NCBI RefSeq assembly: GCF_004341625.1
Contig: NZ_SLZG01000004.1
Coordinates: 62,001 to 126,000, forward strand
Source: Rhizobium sp. BK376
Lineage (GTDB): Bacteria; Pseudomonadota; Alphaproteobacteria; Rhizobiales; Rhizobiaceae
Reading direction: 5' to 3'
DNA length: 64,000 nucleotides
Below the pieces are notes generated by a model, which saw nothing but the letters and a program-made list of their open reading frames with translations, made no database searches and had not been told where the DNA came from. The position numbers were made by a program, and so were the translations under genes. Positions 45,366 through 56,757 of this stretch are shown in pieces. Each line of letters begins with the position of its first letter. Within the stretch, counting starts at the first letter, position 1.

Positions 45366-46022
45366 ATGCAAGGCGAATTGTTGAGGGAAGGCCAATCGCG
45401 GTCTCCCCGGGAAGACCAAAGGTCTTCCATGGAAAGGCTGAGGCCTGACAGGTCAAGGACCGATTGCCCCGTCTTGTTGTCGGAAAGGCTCGTTTTGCGC
45501 GCGCCGCACGAAGACGACATTGACGCCCTTGCCCATCTCGCCAACAACGCCAACGTCGCCACTATGGTATCGCGTATGCCGCACCCTTACACGGTCAATG
45601 ATGCAGCCGATTTCGTGCGACGCACGAAGGCGGGCGCGATTGGCAAGTGCGTCTATGCGATCACCAAAGCCGACAACGGCGCCTTTCTCGGGTGCTGCGG
45701 CATAGAGCCGACCGAAGATCCGGCAACTGTCGAGATCGGTTACTGGCTGGGCGAACCCTATTGGAACAAGGGTTATACGACGGAAGCCGCCCATGCCCTG
45801 ATCGACATGGTCTTCCGCACGCGCCCTGACGTCGAGCAGATCGACGCCCGCTGCAGGGTGACGAACGTCGCCTCCAGGCGGGTGATCCACAAGTGCGGCT
45901 TCCAGTTCCAGGGTTCCGGCCTCGCCGCCTCCCTGGCGCTCGGCAGCAATGTGCCGGTGGAATGGTTCCGGCTCGACCGCAAGACCTGGATCTCGCTGCG
46001 AAGCTGGGGGGTTCTGAGATGA
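45366..46022 (+). CDS. GNAT-family N-acetyltransferase
   Basis: The 218-aa protein is a RimJ/RimL-like acetyltransferase. SERLVLRAPHEDDIDALAHLANNANVATMVSRMPHPYT is followed by CGIEPTEDPATVEIGYWLGEPYWNKGYTTEAAHALIDMVF, which holds the acetyl-CoA binding loop (here EPYWNKGYTTEA). The target is unknown. The ATG at 45366 has AGGAGG upstream. It overlaps the next acetyltransferase (ATGA) and the pair probably arose by duplication. Confidence 0.85.
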   Translation: MQGELLREGQSRSPREDQRSSMERLRPDRSRTDCPVLLSERLVLRAPHEDDIDALAHLANNANVATMVSRMPHPYTVNDAADFVRRTKAGAIGKCVYAITKADNGAFLGCCGIEPTEDPATVEIGYWLGEPYWNKGYTTEAAHALIDMVFRTRPDVEQIDARCRVTNVASRRVIHKCGFQFQGSGLAASLALGSNVPVEWFRLDRKTWISLRSWGVLR

Positions 46023-46609
46023 ACGCCGCAACTTTGCATCGCCGCCAGGATCGTGTCCTGCCGCAGGCAGGCCCGACGCCGGTCATCCGGACGGCTCGGC
46101 TGACATTGCGCCCGCATCGTTTGAGTGATGCGGACGCAATCGCCCAGTCGTTGTCGGATTTCGCCGTCACGCGCATGATGGCTCGCGTGCCGACACCCTA
46201 TGACCGGCAAGATGCGCTGGACTGGCTCGTCCCCCGCGCATCCGGCGTCACCAGCGACTGGGCGCTGGCCATAACCGAACGCGACGATGTCCATATCGGC
46301 GTCGTGTCGCTCGAACTCAGGCACGGCCGCTGGCATCTCGCCTACTGGCTGAACCGCTACTACTGGCAGCGGGGCATCATGGGCGAGGCGGTTGCCGCAA
46401 CGCTTGAGCGTTTCGGCCGCCGCATGCCCGATACCGCCGTCCACTCCGGCGTCTTTGCCGATAACCCGGCCTCGCTGAAGCTGCAGTCGAGGCTCGGCTT
46501 CGGCATCACCGGTTGCACGGAGATCTACAGCTTCGCGCGCAGCACCATGGTCCCTCATATCGAGACCGTGCTGATGCCGGGAATGCTGCAGGGACCGCAA
46601 GCTGCCTGA
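46019..46609 (+). CDS. GNAT-family N-acetyltransferase
   Basis: The 196-aa protein has the same RimJ/RimL-like layout as its neighbour: VIRTARLTLRPHRLSDADAIAQSLSDFAVTRMMARVPTPYD and LAYWLNRYYWQRGIMGEAVAATLERFG (acetyl-CoA loop). The ATGA overlap with the upstream gene indicates coupling. The paired arrangement after rpmA is usual in rhizobia as I recall. Substrate unknown. A hairpin follows the stop. Confidence 0.83.
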   Translation: MNAATLHRRQDRVLPQAGPTPVIRTARLTLRPHRLSDADAIAQSLSDFAVTRMMARVPTPYDRQDALDWLVPRASGVTSDWALAITERDDVHIGVVSLELRHGRWHLAYWLNRYYWQRGIMGEAVAATLERFGRRMPDTAVHSGVFADNPASLKLQSRLGFGITGCTEIYSFARSTMVPHIETVLMPGMLQGPQAA

Positions 46610-46647
46610 GTAAGGGCCGCCTGATTGAAGGCTGCCTGATCAACAAA

Positions 46648-46677
46648 CCATCGCCGGACGCTTTCGTTCGGCGATGG
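46648..46677. terminator. Hairpin between convergent genes
   Basis: CCATCGCCG (46648-46656) pairs with CGGCGATGG (46669-46677). It lies between the stops of the second acetyltransferase and the endonuclease-type gene. There is no long U-run, so it may be a weak bidirectional terminator. Confidence 0.5.
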
Positions 46678-46684
46678 TCGCAAT

Positions 46685-47545
46685 TCACTCGATCTCGATC
46701 CAGACAGGAAAGTGATCGGACCCCTCCGCCCCGACATCGACATGGGCGGATTTTAGCCGGCTAACAAAGCCGGCATTGATGAAGCAGTAATCGAGATGCA
46801 TGCGCCTCTGAGGATTTCCGGATTCGACCCAGCTGTAGCGATCGCCTGCATGCCAGCCGACGGCATCGAGCGCGTCGATCGGCGTGTCGAAGCGCGCCGT
46901 CCGGCCGTAGAATCCGTCCTTGTGGCCGACGCAGGCGATATATTCCGGCGATTCCGGCACCATGTTGAAATCGCCCATCATCACGTAATCCTCCGGCAAC
47001 GGCGGATCGACGAGATTGATTTCGGCGCCGCCGGTCAGGGTGCCGCCCTCGGCGACGAAGCCGTGAACGCGATCCCTGATATAAGAAATCTGCGCGATGC
47101 GCTCGTCTGGAGAGACGTGATCGAGATGGACGGAATAGACGCGCAACGCGCCGGCGGGCGTCTCAATGACGGCCTCGGTCGCGCCACGCTGCAGATTGAG
47201 TTTCCCGACCGTTCGGGTGCGCGGCAGAAGCAGCGTGCGGGTCGACAGAACAGGCCAGCGCGACAGGACCATGTTGCCGAACTGATGCCGGCGGGAAATC
47301 GCCCGGCCGTTTTCTATGACAGTCTCGGCGTGAAGATCGAAGGCCGGGCCATAGGCGGAGAAATAGTCCGGCAGCAGATCTTCGATGGCGGCAACCATAT
47401 CGACGCCGCCATTGGCGGGCGAGCCGCGGGTTACTTCCTGCAGGGCGATGATATCGGCGCCGGTGAGGTTCCCGACGATCCGCTCGAGATCGTATCGGCC
47501 GTCGAGACCGAACCCGTACTGTATGTTATAGCTTACGAGCTTCAC
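46685..47545 (-). CDS. Endonuclease/exonuclease/phosphatase family protein
   Basis: The 286-aa protein has the EEP fold: KLVSYNIQYGFG (metal-binding asparagine, residue 7), DIIALQEVTRG (catalytic glutamate), RVYSVHLDHVS, MMGDFNMVPESPEY (D and N) and EGSDHFPVWIEIE (aspartate/histidine pair) at the C-terminus. It could hydrolyse phosphodiesters of nucleic acid or lipid. The start is a GTG at 47545, since no in-frame ATG precedes the conserved KLVSYN. It is divergent from obgE. Confidence 0.85.
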   Translation of the reverse strand: MKLVSYNIQYGFGLDGRYDLERIVGNLTGADIIALQEVTRGSPANGGVDMVAAIEDLLPDYFSAYGPAFDLHAETVIENGRAISRRHQFGNMVLSRWPVLSTRTLLLPRTRTVGKLNLQRGATEAVIETPAGALRVYSVHLDHVSPDERIAQISYIRDRVHGFVAEGGTLTGGAEINLVDPPLPEDYVMMGDFNMVPESPEYIACVGHKDGFYGRTARFDTPIDALDAVGWHAGDRYSWVESGNPQRRMHLDYCFINAGFVSRLKSAHVDVGAEGSDHFPVWIEIE

Positions 47546-47593
47546 GATAATCTTTGACCTCCGGCTGAACCGCCTATATCGAAGGCGGCATGA

Positions 47594-49858
<2,265 letters not shown>

Positions 49859-49866
<8 letters not shown>

Positions 49867-51142
49867 TAAGGTCGCAGCAGCCGCAGAGATCGACGCTCTC
49901 ATGAACGAGATCGGCCGTAAGGCACGGGCTGCATCGCGACCATTGGGCTTTGCTTCGACAAAGGACAAGGACAAGGCGCTCAACGCCATGGCGGATGCCA
50001 TCCTGGCGAACAGGGATCACATCCTTTCGGAAAATGCCAAGGACCTTGAGGATGTTAAGGGCACGGATATGCTCGCCTCCTTCGTCGATCGTCTGACGCT
50101 CAATGAGAAGCGCGTCGACGAAATGGCCGAAGGCATTCGCGCCATCGCCGCGCTGAAGGATCCGGTCGGCGAAGTCATTGCCGCCTGGGACCGCCCGAAC
50201 GGCCTGAAGATCGAACGCACCCGCACGCCGCTCGGCGTCATCGGCGTGATCTTCGAGAGCCGCCCCAATGTAACGGCCGATGCAGGTGCACTGTGCCTCA
50301 AGGCCGGCAACGCCGTCATCCTCCGCTGCGGCACGGATTCCCGGCGCTCGTCGCAGGCGATCCATGCCTGCCTCGTCCAAGGCTTGAAGGCTGCCGGGCT
50401 TCCGGAACATGCCATTCAGCTCGTGCCTGTCAGCGACCGCGCTGCCGTCGGCGCCATGCTTCGCGGCCTTCAAGGGACGATCGACGTCATCGTTCCGCGC
50501 GGCGGCAAGAGCCTCGTTGCCCGCGTCCAGAACGAAGCACGCGTGCCGGTTTTCGCTCATCTCGAAGGTCTCTGCCACATCTATGTCGACAAATCCGCCG
50601 ACCTCGACATGGCAAGGACGATCATCGTCAACGCCAAGATGCGCCGCACCGGCGTCTGCGGCTCGGCCGAGACTTTGCTGGTCGACAAGGCCGTCGCCTC
50701 GACCCATCTGAAGCCGCTGCTCGATGCACTGGCCGCCGCCGGATGCGAAATCCGGGCATCGGCCGACGTTCTCAGCCTCGTGCCCGGGCTCAAGCCTGCC
50801 ACGGAAGAAGACTGGTCGACCGAATATCTCGACGCGATCATATCTGTCGCGCTCGTCGACGGCATTTCCGGCGCCATTGGCCATATCAATACCTATTCCT
50901 CGAACCACACGGAAGCCGTGCTTGCCGAGGACCCCGAAGTGGTCGAGCGTTTCTTCACGGAAATCGACTCGGCCATTCTGCTGCACAATGCGTCTACGCA
51001 GTTCGCCGATGGCGGCGAATTCGGCATGGGGGCGGAGATCGGCATTGCGACCGGCAAGATGCATGCGCGCGGCCCCGTCGGGGTGGAGCAGCTGACGTCC
51101 TTCAAATATCGCGTACGGGGCAATGGACAGATTCGGCCCTGA
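49859..51142 (+). CDS. proA: Glutamate-5-semialdehyde dehydrogenase
   Basis: The 427-aa enzyme reduces glutamyl phosphate with NADPH. It has the aldehyde dehydrogenase fold, with [52 protein letters not shown] and the catalytic cysteine in [17 protein letters not shown]. Length is normal. It overlaps proB by eight bases and nadD by about 20. Confidence 0.96.
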
Positions 51143-51761
51143 AGTGCACGTCGACGAGGTTGATCGCCGTTATCTGCGCATGCCGCATACGGAGCGCGGG
51201 ATGGTGGTCGGTCTTTTTGGTGGATCGTTCAATCCACCCCATCTCGGCCACGCCCTTGTCGCCGAGATCGCCATCCGCCGCCTGAATCTTGATCAGCTCT
51301 GGTGGATGGTTACGCCAGGCAATCCGCTGAAGAGCCGCAACCATCTGGCGCCGCTTGCCGAACGTATCGCGCTCAGCGAAGCGATCGCGCCCGGTCCGCG
51401 CGTCAAGGTCACCGCCTTCGAGCAGGCATTGGGTGTGAGCTACACGGCCAATACGCTCGCCCGCGTCAAGGCCCGCAATCCCCATGTCCATTTCATATGG
51501 ATCATGGGTGCCGACAGCCTGAACACCTTCCACCACTGGCAGAAATGGCAGCAGATCGCCCGGACCTTTCCGATCGCCGTCATCGATCGTCCCGGCTCGA
51601 CGCTCTCCTATCTCTCGGCCAAGATGGCAAAGACGTTCCACTATGCGCGGATCGACGAGGATGATGCCGGTGTTTTGTGGAAGAAGCGCGCTCCGGCCTG
51701 GACCTTCATTCACGGTCGCCGCTCGGCATTGAGCTCGACGGCTCTGCGCGCTGCCCAGTAA
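51123..51761 (+). CDS. nadD: Nicotinate-nucleotide adenylyltransferase
   Basis: The 212-aa protein makes deamido-NAD from nicotinate mononucleotide and ATP. It has the nucleotidyltransferase motif [19 protein letters not shown] (HxGH) at about residues 29-47, [25 protein letters not shown] and the C-terminal LSSTALR. Its start lies 20 bases inside proA, so translation is probably coupled. Confidence 0.93.
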   Translation: MDRFGPEVHVDEVDRRYLRMPHTERGMVVGLFGGSFNPPHLGHALVAEIAIRRLNLDQLWWMVTPGNPLKSRNHLAPLAERIALSEAIAPGPRVKVTAFEQALGVSYTANTLARVKARNPHVHFIWIMGADSLNTFHHWQKWQQIARTFPIAVIDRPGSTLSYLSAKMAKTFHYARIDEDDAGVLWKKRAPAWTFIHGRRSALSSTALRAAQ

Positions 51762-51795
51762 AGGCCGGCCGGCTTATTTCTTTTGCGGAAATTCC

Positions 51796-51925
51796 AAAAA
51801 TGAAGAGGCCCGACGAGGGAGGAGATTCGTCGGGCCTTCAAACCTGATCGGCAACTGGGAGGAGGAGTGTTGCCGATCCAACGAAACGGCTATGGGAGGA
51901 GGAGATCGCCGTTTCGATGTTTAAG
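51796..51925 (-). ncRNA. Alpha-r14-like (CCUCCUCCC, 'cuckoo') small RNA
   Basis: Read on the minus strand, three consecutive hairpins each expose a CUCCUCC-type loop complementary to Shine-Dalgarno sequences. They are CGAAACGGC/GCCGTTTCG (51882-51916), GATCGGCAAC/GTTGCCGATC (51846-51878) and AGGCCCGACGA/TCGTCGGGCCT (51806-51837). The third is followed on that strand by a U-run (51800-51796), so it doubles as terminator. This matches the alpha-r14 family of rhizobial trans-acting sRNAs, which bind ribosome-binding sites of many transporter mRNAs. Exact 5' end is not determinable. Confidence 0.75.
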
Positions 51926-52231
51926 TTTTACCATAAGCGATGAGAAATAAAACATACGATAGCGCATTGCAGCAATGCATACACGTCATGCCTCGCCTAA
52001 TTCCATGCCCAAAAAATGCTTCTTTCGTATCAGTTTCGCCTAAAGATTATCCTCCATGGTAAGTATATGCCGCCAGATTCGCTCAAAACCCACGAATCGT
52101 AACGTTGCGCATCATAGCGTGAACGAATCCGCTCCGAATCACCTGTCAAAGCTATGCAACTGGCGAATGCTTCAGAGGCGAGCTGATCCATCCGGATGCA
52201 AAACCCCATCAATTTCGTAGACTTAGGCCGC

Positions 52232-52295
52232 TGTATTTTTTGAAATACATCCCTAGTCAAAGCTCGGGGGCCGTTATATTCCTCGAAATATGTCG
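52232..52295. promoter_or_regulatory. Two dyads, probable molybdenum boxes of modABC
   Basis: TGTATTT-N4-AAATACA (52232-52249) and CGTTATAT-N8-ATATGTCG (52272-52295) lie just upstream of modA. The second resembles the CGxTATAT-type Mo-box bound by ModE proteins with molybdate. A ModE-type regulator gene lies at the end of the operon. Bound repressor here would shut off molybdate uptake when molybdate is plentiful. The 300 bases upstream (51926-52231) show no gene. Confidence 0.5.
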
Positions 52296-52313
52296 ATCTC
52301 AGGAGAGAAACAA

Positions 52314-53108
52314 ATGGCCTTCCGCCGCCGCCAATGGATCAAGCTTGCAAGTGCCGCCCTTTCTGCCGCATGGCTGGGAATTGCTGCCGTTCCGGCACCC
52401 GCCCATGCTGCTGACAAAATTGTTGTCTTTGCAGCCGCCAGCATGAAGAACGCACTCGACAACATGGATGCCGCCTTCACCAAGGAGACCGGCAAGGAAG
52501 TAACCGTTTCCTATGCCGCAAGTGGCGCGTTGGCAAAGCAGCTTGAAAATGGCGCCCCCGCCGATGTCTTCATCTCGGCCGATACCGACTGGATGGATTA
52601 CGTCACCAAGAAAAAGCTGATCAAGGACGGCACCCAGGTTAACCTTCTCGGCAACCAGATCGTCTTGGTCGCCGCCAAGGACAAGGCAAAGCCTGTCGAG
52701 ATCAAGCAGGGCATGGACCTCGCCGGTCTGCTCGGCGACGGACGCCTTGCCATGGGCGAGCCCAAGTCGGTGCCTGCGGGCAAGTATGGCCAGGCCGCAC
52801 TGGAAAAGCTCGGCCTCTGGTCCTCCGTCGAAAAGAAGGTCGCCGGCGCAGAAAGCGTACGCGCTGCGCTTGCGCTCGTTTCGCGCGGCGAAGCGCCTTA
52901 CGGCATAGTCTATCAGACGGACGTCTCTTCCGATCCGGGCGTCGCCATCGCCGGTACATTCCCGGAAGACAGCCATCCGCCGATCATCTACCCGGTCGCC
53001 ATCACTGCCGACAGCAAGAACCCGGATACGCAGGCCTATTTCGATTACATGAAATCGGCTAAGGCTGCTCCGTTCTTCGAGCATGAAGGCTTCACGATAC
53101 TGAAGTGA
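52314..53108 (+). CDS. modA: Molybdate ABC transporter substrate-binding protein
   Basis: The 264-aa protein has a signal peptide (about residues 1-32, WLGIAAVPAPAHA). The ModA fold follows: DKIVVFAAASMKNALDNMDAAFTKETGKEVTVSYAASGALAKQLENGAPADVFISADTDWMDY, with the oxyanion-binding serines in AAS and SGAL. It captures molybdate or tungstate in the periplasm. The start at 52314 follows AGGAGAG; an ATG eight codons earlier is in frame. It heads modABC. Confidence 0.94.
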   Translation: MAFRRRQWIKLASAALSAAWLGIAAVPAPAHAADKIVVFAAASMKNALDNMDAAFTKETGKEVTVSYAASGALAKQLENGAPADVFISADTDWMDYVTKKKLIKDGTQVNLLGNQIVLVAAKDKAKPVEIKQGMDLAGLLGDGRLAMGEPKSVPAGKYGQAALEKLGLWSSVEKKVAGAESVRAALALVSRGEAPYGIVYQTDVSSDPGVAIAGTFPEDSHPPIIYPVAITADSKNPDTQAYFDYMKSAKAAPFFEHEGFTILK

Positions 53109-53191
53109 GCATTTCGCTTACTTGATATCGGTCGGATTTGCGCAGGCTCGCTTCACATGGCGGGCCTGAATTGTTTTGGCGAGGCTATATC

Positions 53192-53893
53192 TTGGACGCA
53201 TTGGGCCTGAGCAGCGACGAATGGACGGCGATTTTCCTCAGCCTGCGCGTCTCTACAGTCGCGATGCTGGCGAGCTTGCCCTTCGGGATTGCCGCGGCGC
53301 TGTTGCTGGCGCGCGGCAAATTCTGGGGCAAATCGATCTTCAATGGCGTCGTCCATCTCCCCTTGATCCTGCCGCCCGTCGTCACCGGTTTCCTTCTTCT
53401 CATCCTCTTTGGCCGTAAAGGGCCGATCGGCGCCCTTCTCGACCAGTATTTCGGGATCGTCTTTTCTTTCCGCTGGACTGGAGCCGCACTCGCCTGTGCT
53501 GTCATGGGCTTCCCGCTGATGGTCAGAAGCATCCGGTTGTCGATCGAAGCGGTCGATCGCAAGCTGGAGGAGGCAGCCGGAACATTGGGCGCGAGCCCCG
53601 CCTGGACCTTCGCGACGATCACCCTGCCCTTGATCCTGCCTGGCATCATCGCCGGCATGATCCTTTCCTTTGCCAAGGCCATGGGTGAATTCGGCGCGAC
53701 CATCACCTTCGTCTCCAACATTCCCGGCGAAACCCAGACCCTGTCGGCGGCGATCTATACCTTCACCCAAGTACCGGGCGGCGATGCCGGGGCCCTGCGA
53801 TTGACCCTGATCTCGGTGGTCATCTCCATGGCGGCTCTCCTTGCCTCCGAATTCCTTGCTTATCTCATCGGCCGCCGGGTGGATTTCGAATGA
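53192..53893 (+). CDS. modB: Molybdate ABC transporter permease
   Basis: The 233-aa protein has about five membrane segments and the permease EAA-type loop with [56 protein letters not shown] is typical of ModB. The likely start is a TTG at 53192 ([21 protein letters not shown]), preceded by GCGAGG and giving the usual family length. A longer reading from 53138 also starts at TTG. It overlaps modC by four bases. Confidence 0.9.
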   Translation: MDALGLSSDEWTAIFLSLRVSTVAMLASLPFGIAAALLLARGKFWGKSIFNGVVHLPLILPPVVTGFLLLILFGRKGPIGALLDQYFGIVFSFRWTGAALACAVMGFPLMVRSIRLSIEAVDRKLEEAAGTLGASPAWTFATITLPLILPGIIAGMILSFAKAMGEFGATITFVSNIPGETQTLSAAIYTFTQVPGGDAGALRLTLISVVISMAALLASEFLAYLIGRRVDFE

Positions 53894-54963
53894 CATTGAC
53901 CGTCGATATCGGCCATCGGCTGGGCACCTTCTCGCTCGACGCAGCTTTTACTTCGGAGAGCGGCGTCACCGCCCTCTTCGGTCGCTCCGGCTCCGGCAAG
54001 ACATCGATGGTCCGCATCATCGCCGGGCTGATGCGGCCGGATCGCGGCAGCGTCGTCTTCGACGGCAGGGTGCTTGCAGATGCCGAAAAGCGCATCTTCG
54101 TGCCGCGCCACCGCCGGCACTTCGGCTATGTCTTTCAGGAGGCCCGGCTCTTCCCGCATCTGACCGTCCGGCAGAACCTCAGCTACGGCCGCTGGTTTGC
54201 GCCAAAGGCCGAGCGAAGCGAAAATCTCGATCAGGTCGTCGACCTGCTCGGCATCGAGGCCCTGTTGGATCGCCGACCCGGCAAGCTTTCCGGCGGCGAG
54301 AAGCAGCGCGTCGCAATCGGTCGCGCCCTCCTCTCCTCGCCAAGGCTGCTTTTGATGGATGAGCCGCTTGCAGCGCTCGACGACGCCCGCAAGGCAGAAA
54401 TCCTGCCCTATCTCGAGCGATTGCGCGACGAAACCAAGATCCCGATCGTCTATGTTAGCCACTCCATCGCCGAGGTCGCGCGGCTTGCCAGCCATGTGGT
54501 CGTCATGCGTGACGGCAGGGTAGAGACAACAGGATCGCCGGTGGACGTCTTCAGCCAACCCGCGGCATCGCAGGTCTCAGACCGCCGCGAAGCCGGCGCC
54601 TTGATAGAGGGCCGCGTCGAGGATGTGTTGGGGGATCATGGACTGACGGTCGTCGCGTTGAAGGCCGGCCATCTCTTTGTTCCCGGCCGATCACCCGCGG
54701 TCGGCAAGACCGTCCGCGTGCATATTCCGGCCCGCGACGTCATGCTGGCGACAAGTCGCCCCGAGGGTCTCAGCGCCCTTAATATACTGGAAGGCAGGAT
54801 CGACTTCATCGGAGGGGTCGTCGATGGAATGCTTGAAGTGCGGATCGACTGCGCCGGTGATTCCATTCTCGTTCGCCTGACGCGACTTTCCCTCGAGCGG
54901 CTTAATCTGAGCGTCGGCAAATCCGTATTCGCGATCATAAAGACGGTGGCGCTCGAAGCCTGA
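53890..54963 (+). CDS. modC: Molybdate ABC transporter ATP-binding protein
   Basis: The 357-aa ATPase has Walker A GRSGSGKT (residues 31-38), Q-loop [13 protein letters not shown], signature [15 protein letters not shown] (about 132-147), Walker [13 protein letters not shown] and H-loop [10 protein letters not shown]-terminal TOBE (molybdate-binding) domain lies at about 290-355. It powers molybdate import with ModB. Overlap with modB indicates coupling. Confidence 0.94.
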   Translation: MTLTVDIGHRLGTFSLDAAFTSESGVTALFGRSGSGKTSMVRIIAGLMRPDRGSVVFDGRVLADAEKRIFVPRHRRHFGYVFQEARLFPHLTVRQNLSYGRWFAPKAERSENLDQVVDLLGIEALLDRRPGKLSGGEKQRVAIGRALLSSPRLLLMDEPLAALDDARKAEILPYLERLRDETKIPIVYVSHSIAEVARLASHVVVMRDGRVETTGSPVDVFSQPAASQVSDRREAGALIEGRVEDVLGDHGLTVVALKAGHLFVPGRSPAVGKTVRVHIPARDVMLATSRPEGLSALNILEGRIDFIGGVVDGMLEVRIDCAGDSILVRLTRLSLERLNLSVGKSVFAIIKTVALEA

Positions 54964-54981
54964 AACATAGGGGCCTGAAAT

Positions 54982-55359
54982 CTACGAACCTGCCGGCGGC
55001 TCCTTGCTTCGGTTCGCCTCCAGCCAATCGAGTTCTCCGGCAAGCGCCTGCTCCAGGACGGCTTCCATATGTCGGAAGCGCTGCAGCAGCTCCTCGCCGA
55101 ACGCGGTCAACGCAGCCCCTCCGCCTTTCTGGCCGCCACGCTGTGATTCGACCACGGGTTCACGGAACATCCGGTTGAGGTCGCTGATCAACAGCCATGC
55201 GCGGCGATAGGACATGTCCATCGCGCGGCCGGCGGCCGAGATCGAGCCGGTTTCTCTTATATGTTCAAGGAGTTCCATCTTGCCGCGACCGAGCCGATCC
55301 GCGGGCGGAAAGTCGATCCGCAGGACAAGCCGGAGAGAATGTTGCAAGGCGTCGCTCAT
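54982..55359 (-). CDS. ModE-type winged-helix regulator (N-terminal domain only)
   Basis: The 125-aa protein has the LysR-like winged helix of ModE: RIDFPPADRLGRGKMELLEHIRETGSISAAGRAMDMSYRRAWLLISDLNRMFREPVVESQRGGQKGGGAALTAFGEELLQRFRHME. The C-terminal molybdate-binding (TOBE/molbindin) domains of E. coli ModE are absent, as in many alphaproteobacterial copies. It probably represses modABC, whose upstream dyads fit. It is convergent with modC. Confidence 0.85.
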   Translation of the reverse strand: MSDALQHSLRLVLRIDFPPADRLGRGKMELLEHIRETGSISAAGRAMDMSYRRAWLLISDLNRMFREPVVESQRGGQKGGGAALTAFGEELLQRFRHMEAVLEQALAGELDWLEANRSKEPPAGS

Positions 55360-55530
55360 CTATGTGTTTTCACCACTTCCTGTCGATTTTTACCTCTGCT
55401 CCTGGCCGCCCTGCATTGTCAAATCATGGCCTTTGCAGATTAGCTGGGCAACTGCTCGCAATTTCGCTAAAGAAGCGGCGAAATGTGAACAGAAACGCAG
55501 TTCAGGGCGTAAAGTGACCATGGTTGCGTC

Positions 55531-55560
55531 TTGAAACGTTAACGGATTGATGCCTATCTT
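55531..55560 (+). promoter_or_regulatory. Possible promoter for rsfS
   Basis: TTGAAA (55531-55536) and TATCTT (55555-55560) with an 18-base spacer lie 40-70 bases before the rsfS reading frame. The remaining 270 bases between the ModE gene and rsfS show no other feature. Confidence 0.4.
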
Positions 55561-55629
55561 TATACATGATTTGGGCAGCCGCCCGGATCAACGAAGCGCA
55601 TGTTCTGTTATTTCAGGAAAGGAAAAGCA

Positions 55630-56043
55630 CTGACAACAGTACACGCCAAGGGAAGGACGCAAGTCATTGTCCCGAAGAGCCCGGAACGTGGCGCCGATGC
55701 CGCTGCCCGCGCCCTGCAAGCCGTCCTCGTCAGCCTCGAGGATTCCAAAGCTGAAGATATCGTCACCATCAACATCGCTGGAAAGTCCGCGCTCGGAGAC
55801 TACATGGTAGTCGTATCCGGACGCTCGAACAGGCATGTCCTGGCGATCACCGATCACCTCATCACCGACCTTAAGGACGACGGATACGGCAACGCCCGTG
55901 TCGAAGGTGCGGAAGCAGGCGATTGGGTGCTGATTGACACCGGTGACATCATTGTCCATGTGTTCCGCCCTGAAATCCGCGAGTTCTACAACATCGAGAA
56001 GATGTGGGCCGCGCCGGATATCGACGAGAGCAAGCTGCACTGA
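55630..56043 (+). CDS. rsfS: Ribosome silencing factor RsfS
   Basis: The protein (137 aa from 55630) has the RsfS/Iojap domain: ARALQAVLVSLEDSKAEDIVTINIAGKSALGDYMVVVSGRSNRHVLAITDHL and GDWVLIDTGDIIVHVFRPEIREFYNIEKMW. It binds ribosomal protein L14 and blocks subunit joining during starvation. The family start TTVHAKG follows a CTG codon at 55630, with AGGAAAGG eight to fifteen bases upstream. An in-frame ATG at 55600 gives ten more residues. Which one is used is unclear. Confidence 0.9.
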   Translation: MTTVHAKGRTQVIVPKSPERGADAAARALQAVLVSLEDSKAEDIVTINIAGKSALGDYMVVVSGRSNRHVLAITDHLITDLKDDGYGNARVEGAEAGDWVLIDTGDIIVHVFRPEIREFYNIEKMWAAPDIDESKLH

Positions 56044-56155
56044 CAGGTTCCTGAGTTTTCCGGGACCCGGCACGCGAAGCTGAACGGCCGGTCGACATCT
56101 TCCGGCAGATGGCGATGTTGCGCTGCTTTGAACGCAGCGCAAGTTGGGAGCGGGA

Positions 56156-56638
56156 ATGCGCATTGGGCTTTTTGCTGTGGGACGGTTGAAAACCGGCCCT
56201 GAAAAGGATCTTGCGGCCCGTTATTTCGATCGGTTTGCCAAGGCCGGCCCGGCGATCGGCCTCGAACTTGCGCGCATGACCGAAGTCACCGAAAGCCGTG
56301 CATCGAGCAGCGACACGCGCAAACGCGAGGAAGCAGCCCAGCTGCAAAAGGCGCTCCCCGAAGGCGGCATCCTTGTTCTGCTCGACGAGCGCGGCAAGGC
56401 TTTCGACAGTGAATCCTTTGCAGAATTTCTGGGAAATTATCGCGATCAGGGCAAGCGCGATCTGACGATCGCGATCGGCGGTGCCGATGGGCTCGACCCC
56501 TCTCTTTACGACAAGGCGGACGCCACAATCTGCCTCGGCAAAATGACCTGGCCGCACCAACTCGTGCGCATCCTGATTGCCGAGCAACTCTATCGCGCCG
56601 TCACTATTTTGTCCGGCCACCCCTATCATCGGGCATAA
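56156..56638 (+). CDS. rlmH: 23S rRNA pseudouridine-1915 N3-methyltransferase
   Basis: The 160-aa SPOUT enzyme has MRIGLFAVGRLKTGPEKDLAARYFDRF at its start, and the SAM knot region LTIAIGGADGLDPSLYDKADATICLGKMTWPHQLVRILIAEQLYRAVTILSGHPYHR at its end. Length and C-terminal YHR match RlmH. It modifies pseudouridine 1915 in helix 69. It follows rsfS after 112 bases, the common order. Confidence 0.96.
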   Translation: MRIGLFAVGRLKTGPEKDLAARYFDRFAKAGPAIGLELARMTEVTESRASSSDTRKREEAAQLQKALPEGGILVLLDERGKAFDSESFAEFLGNYRDQGKRDLTIAIGGADGLDPSLYDKADATICLGKMTWPHQLVRILIAEQLYRAVTILSGHPYHRA

Positions 56639-56757
56639 TATTAAACAATCGCTCACACAGGATTGTTTTGATTCAGTCTGCGGAATTGGCCATGCTTCTT
56701 GGCTAATCGCAGCAAATCAGCTTAGTTTCCGCGCGATTGAAAATTGGCCCGTATTGG

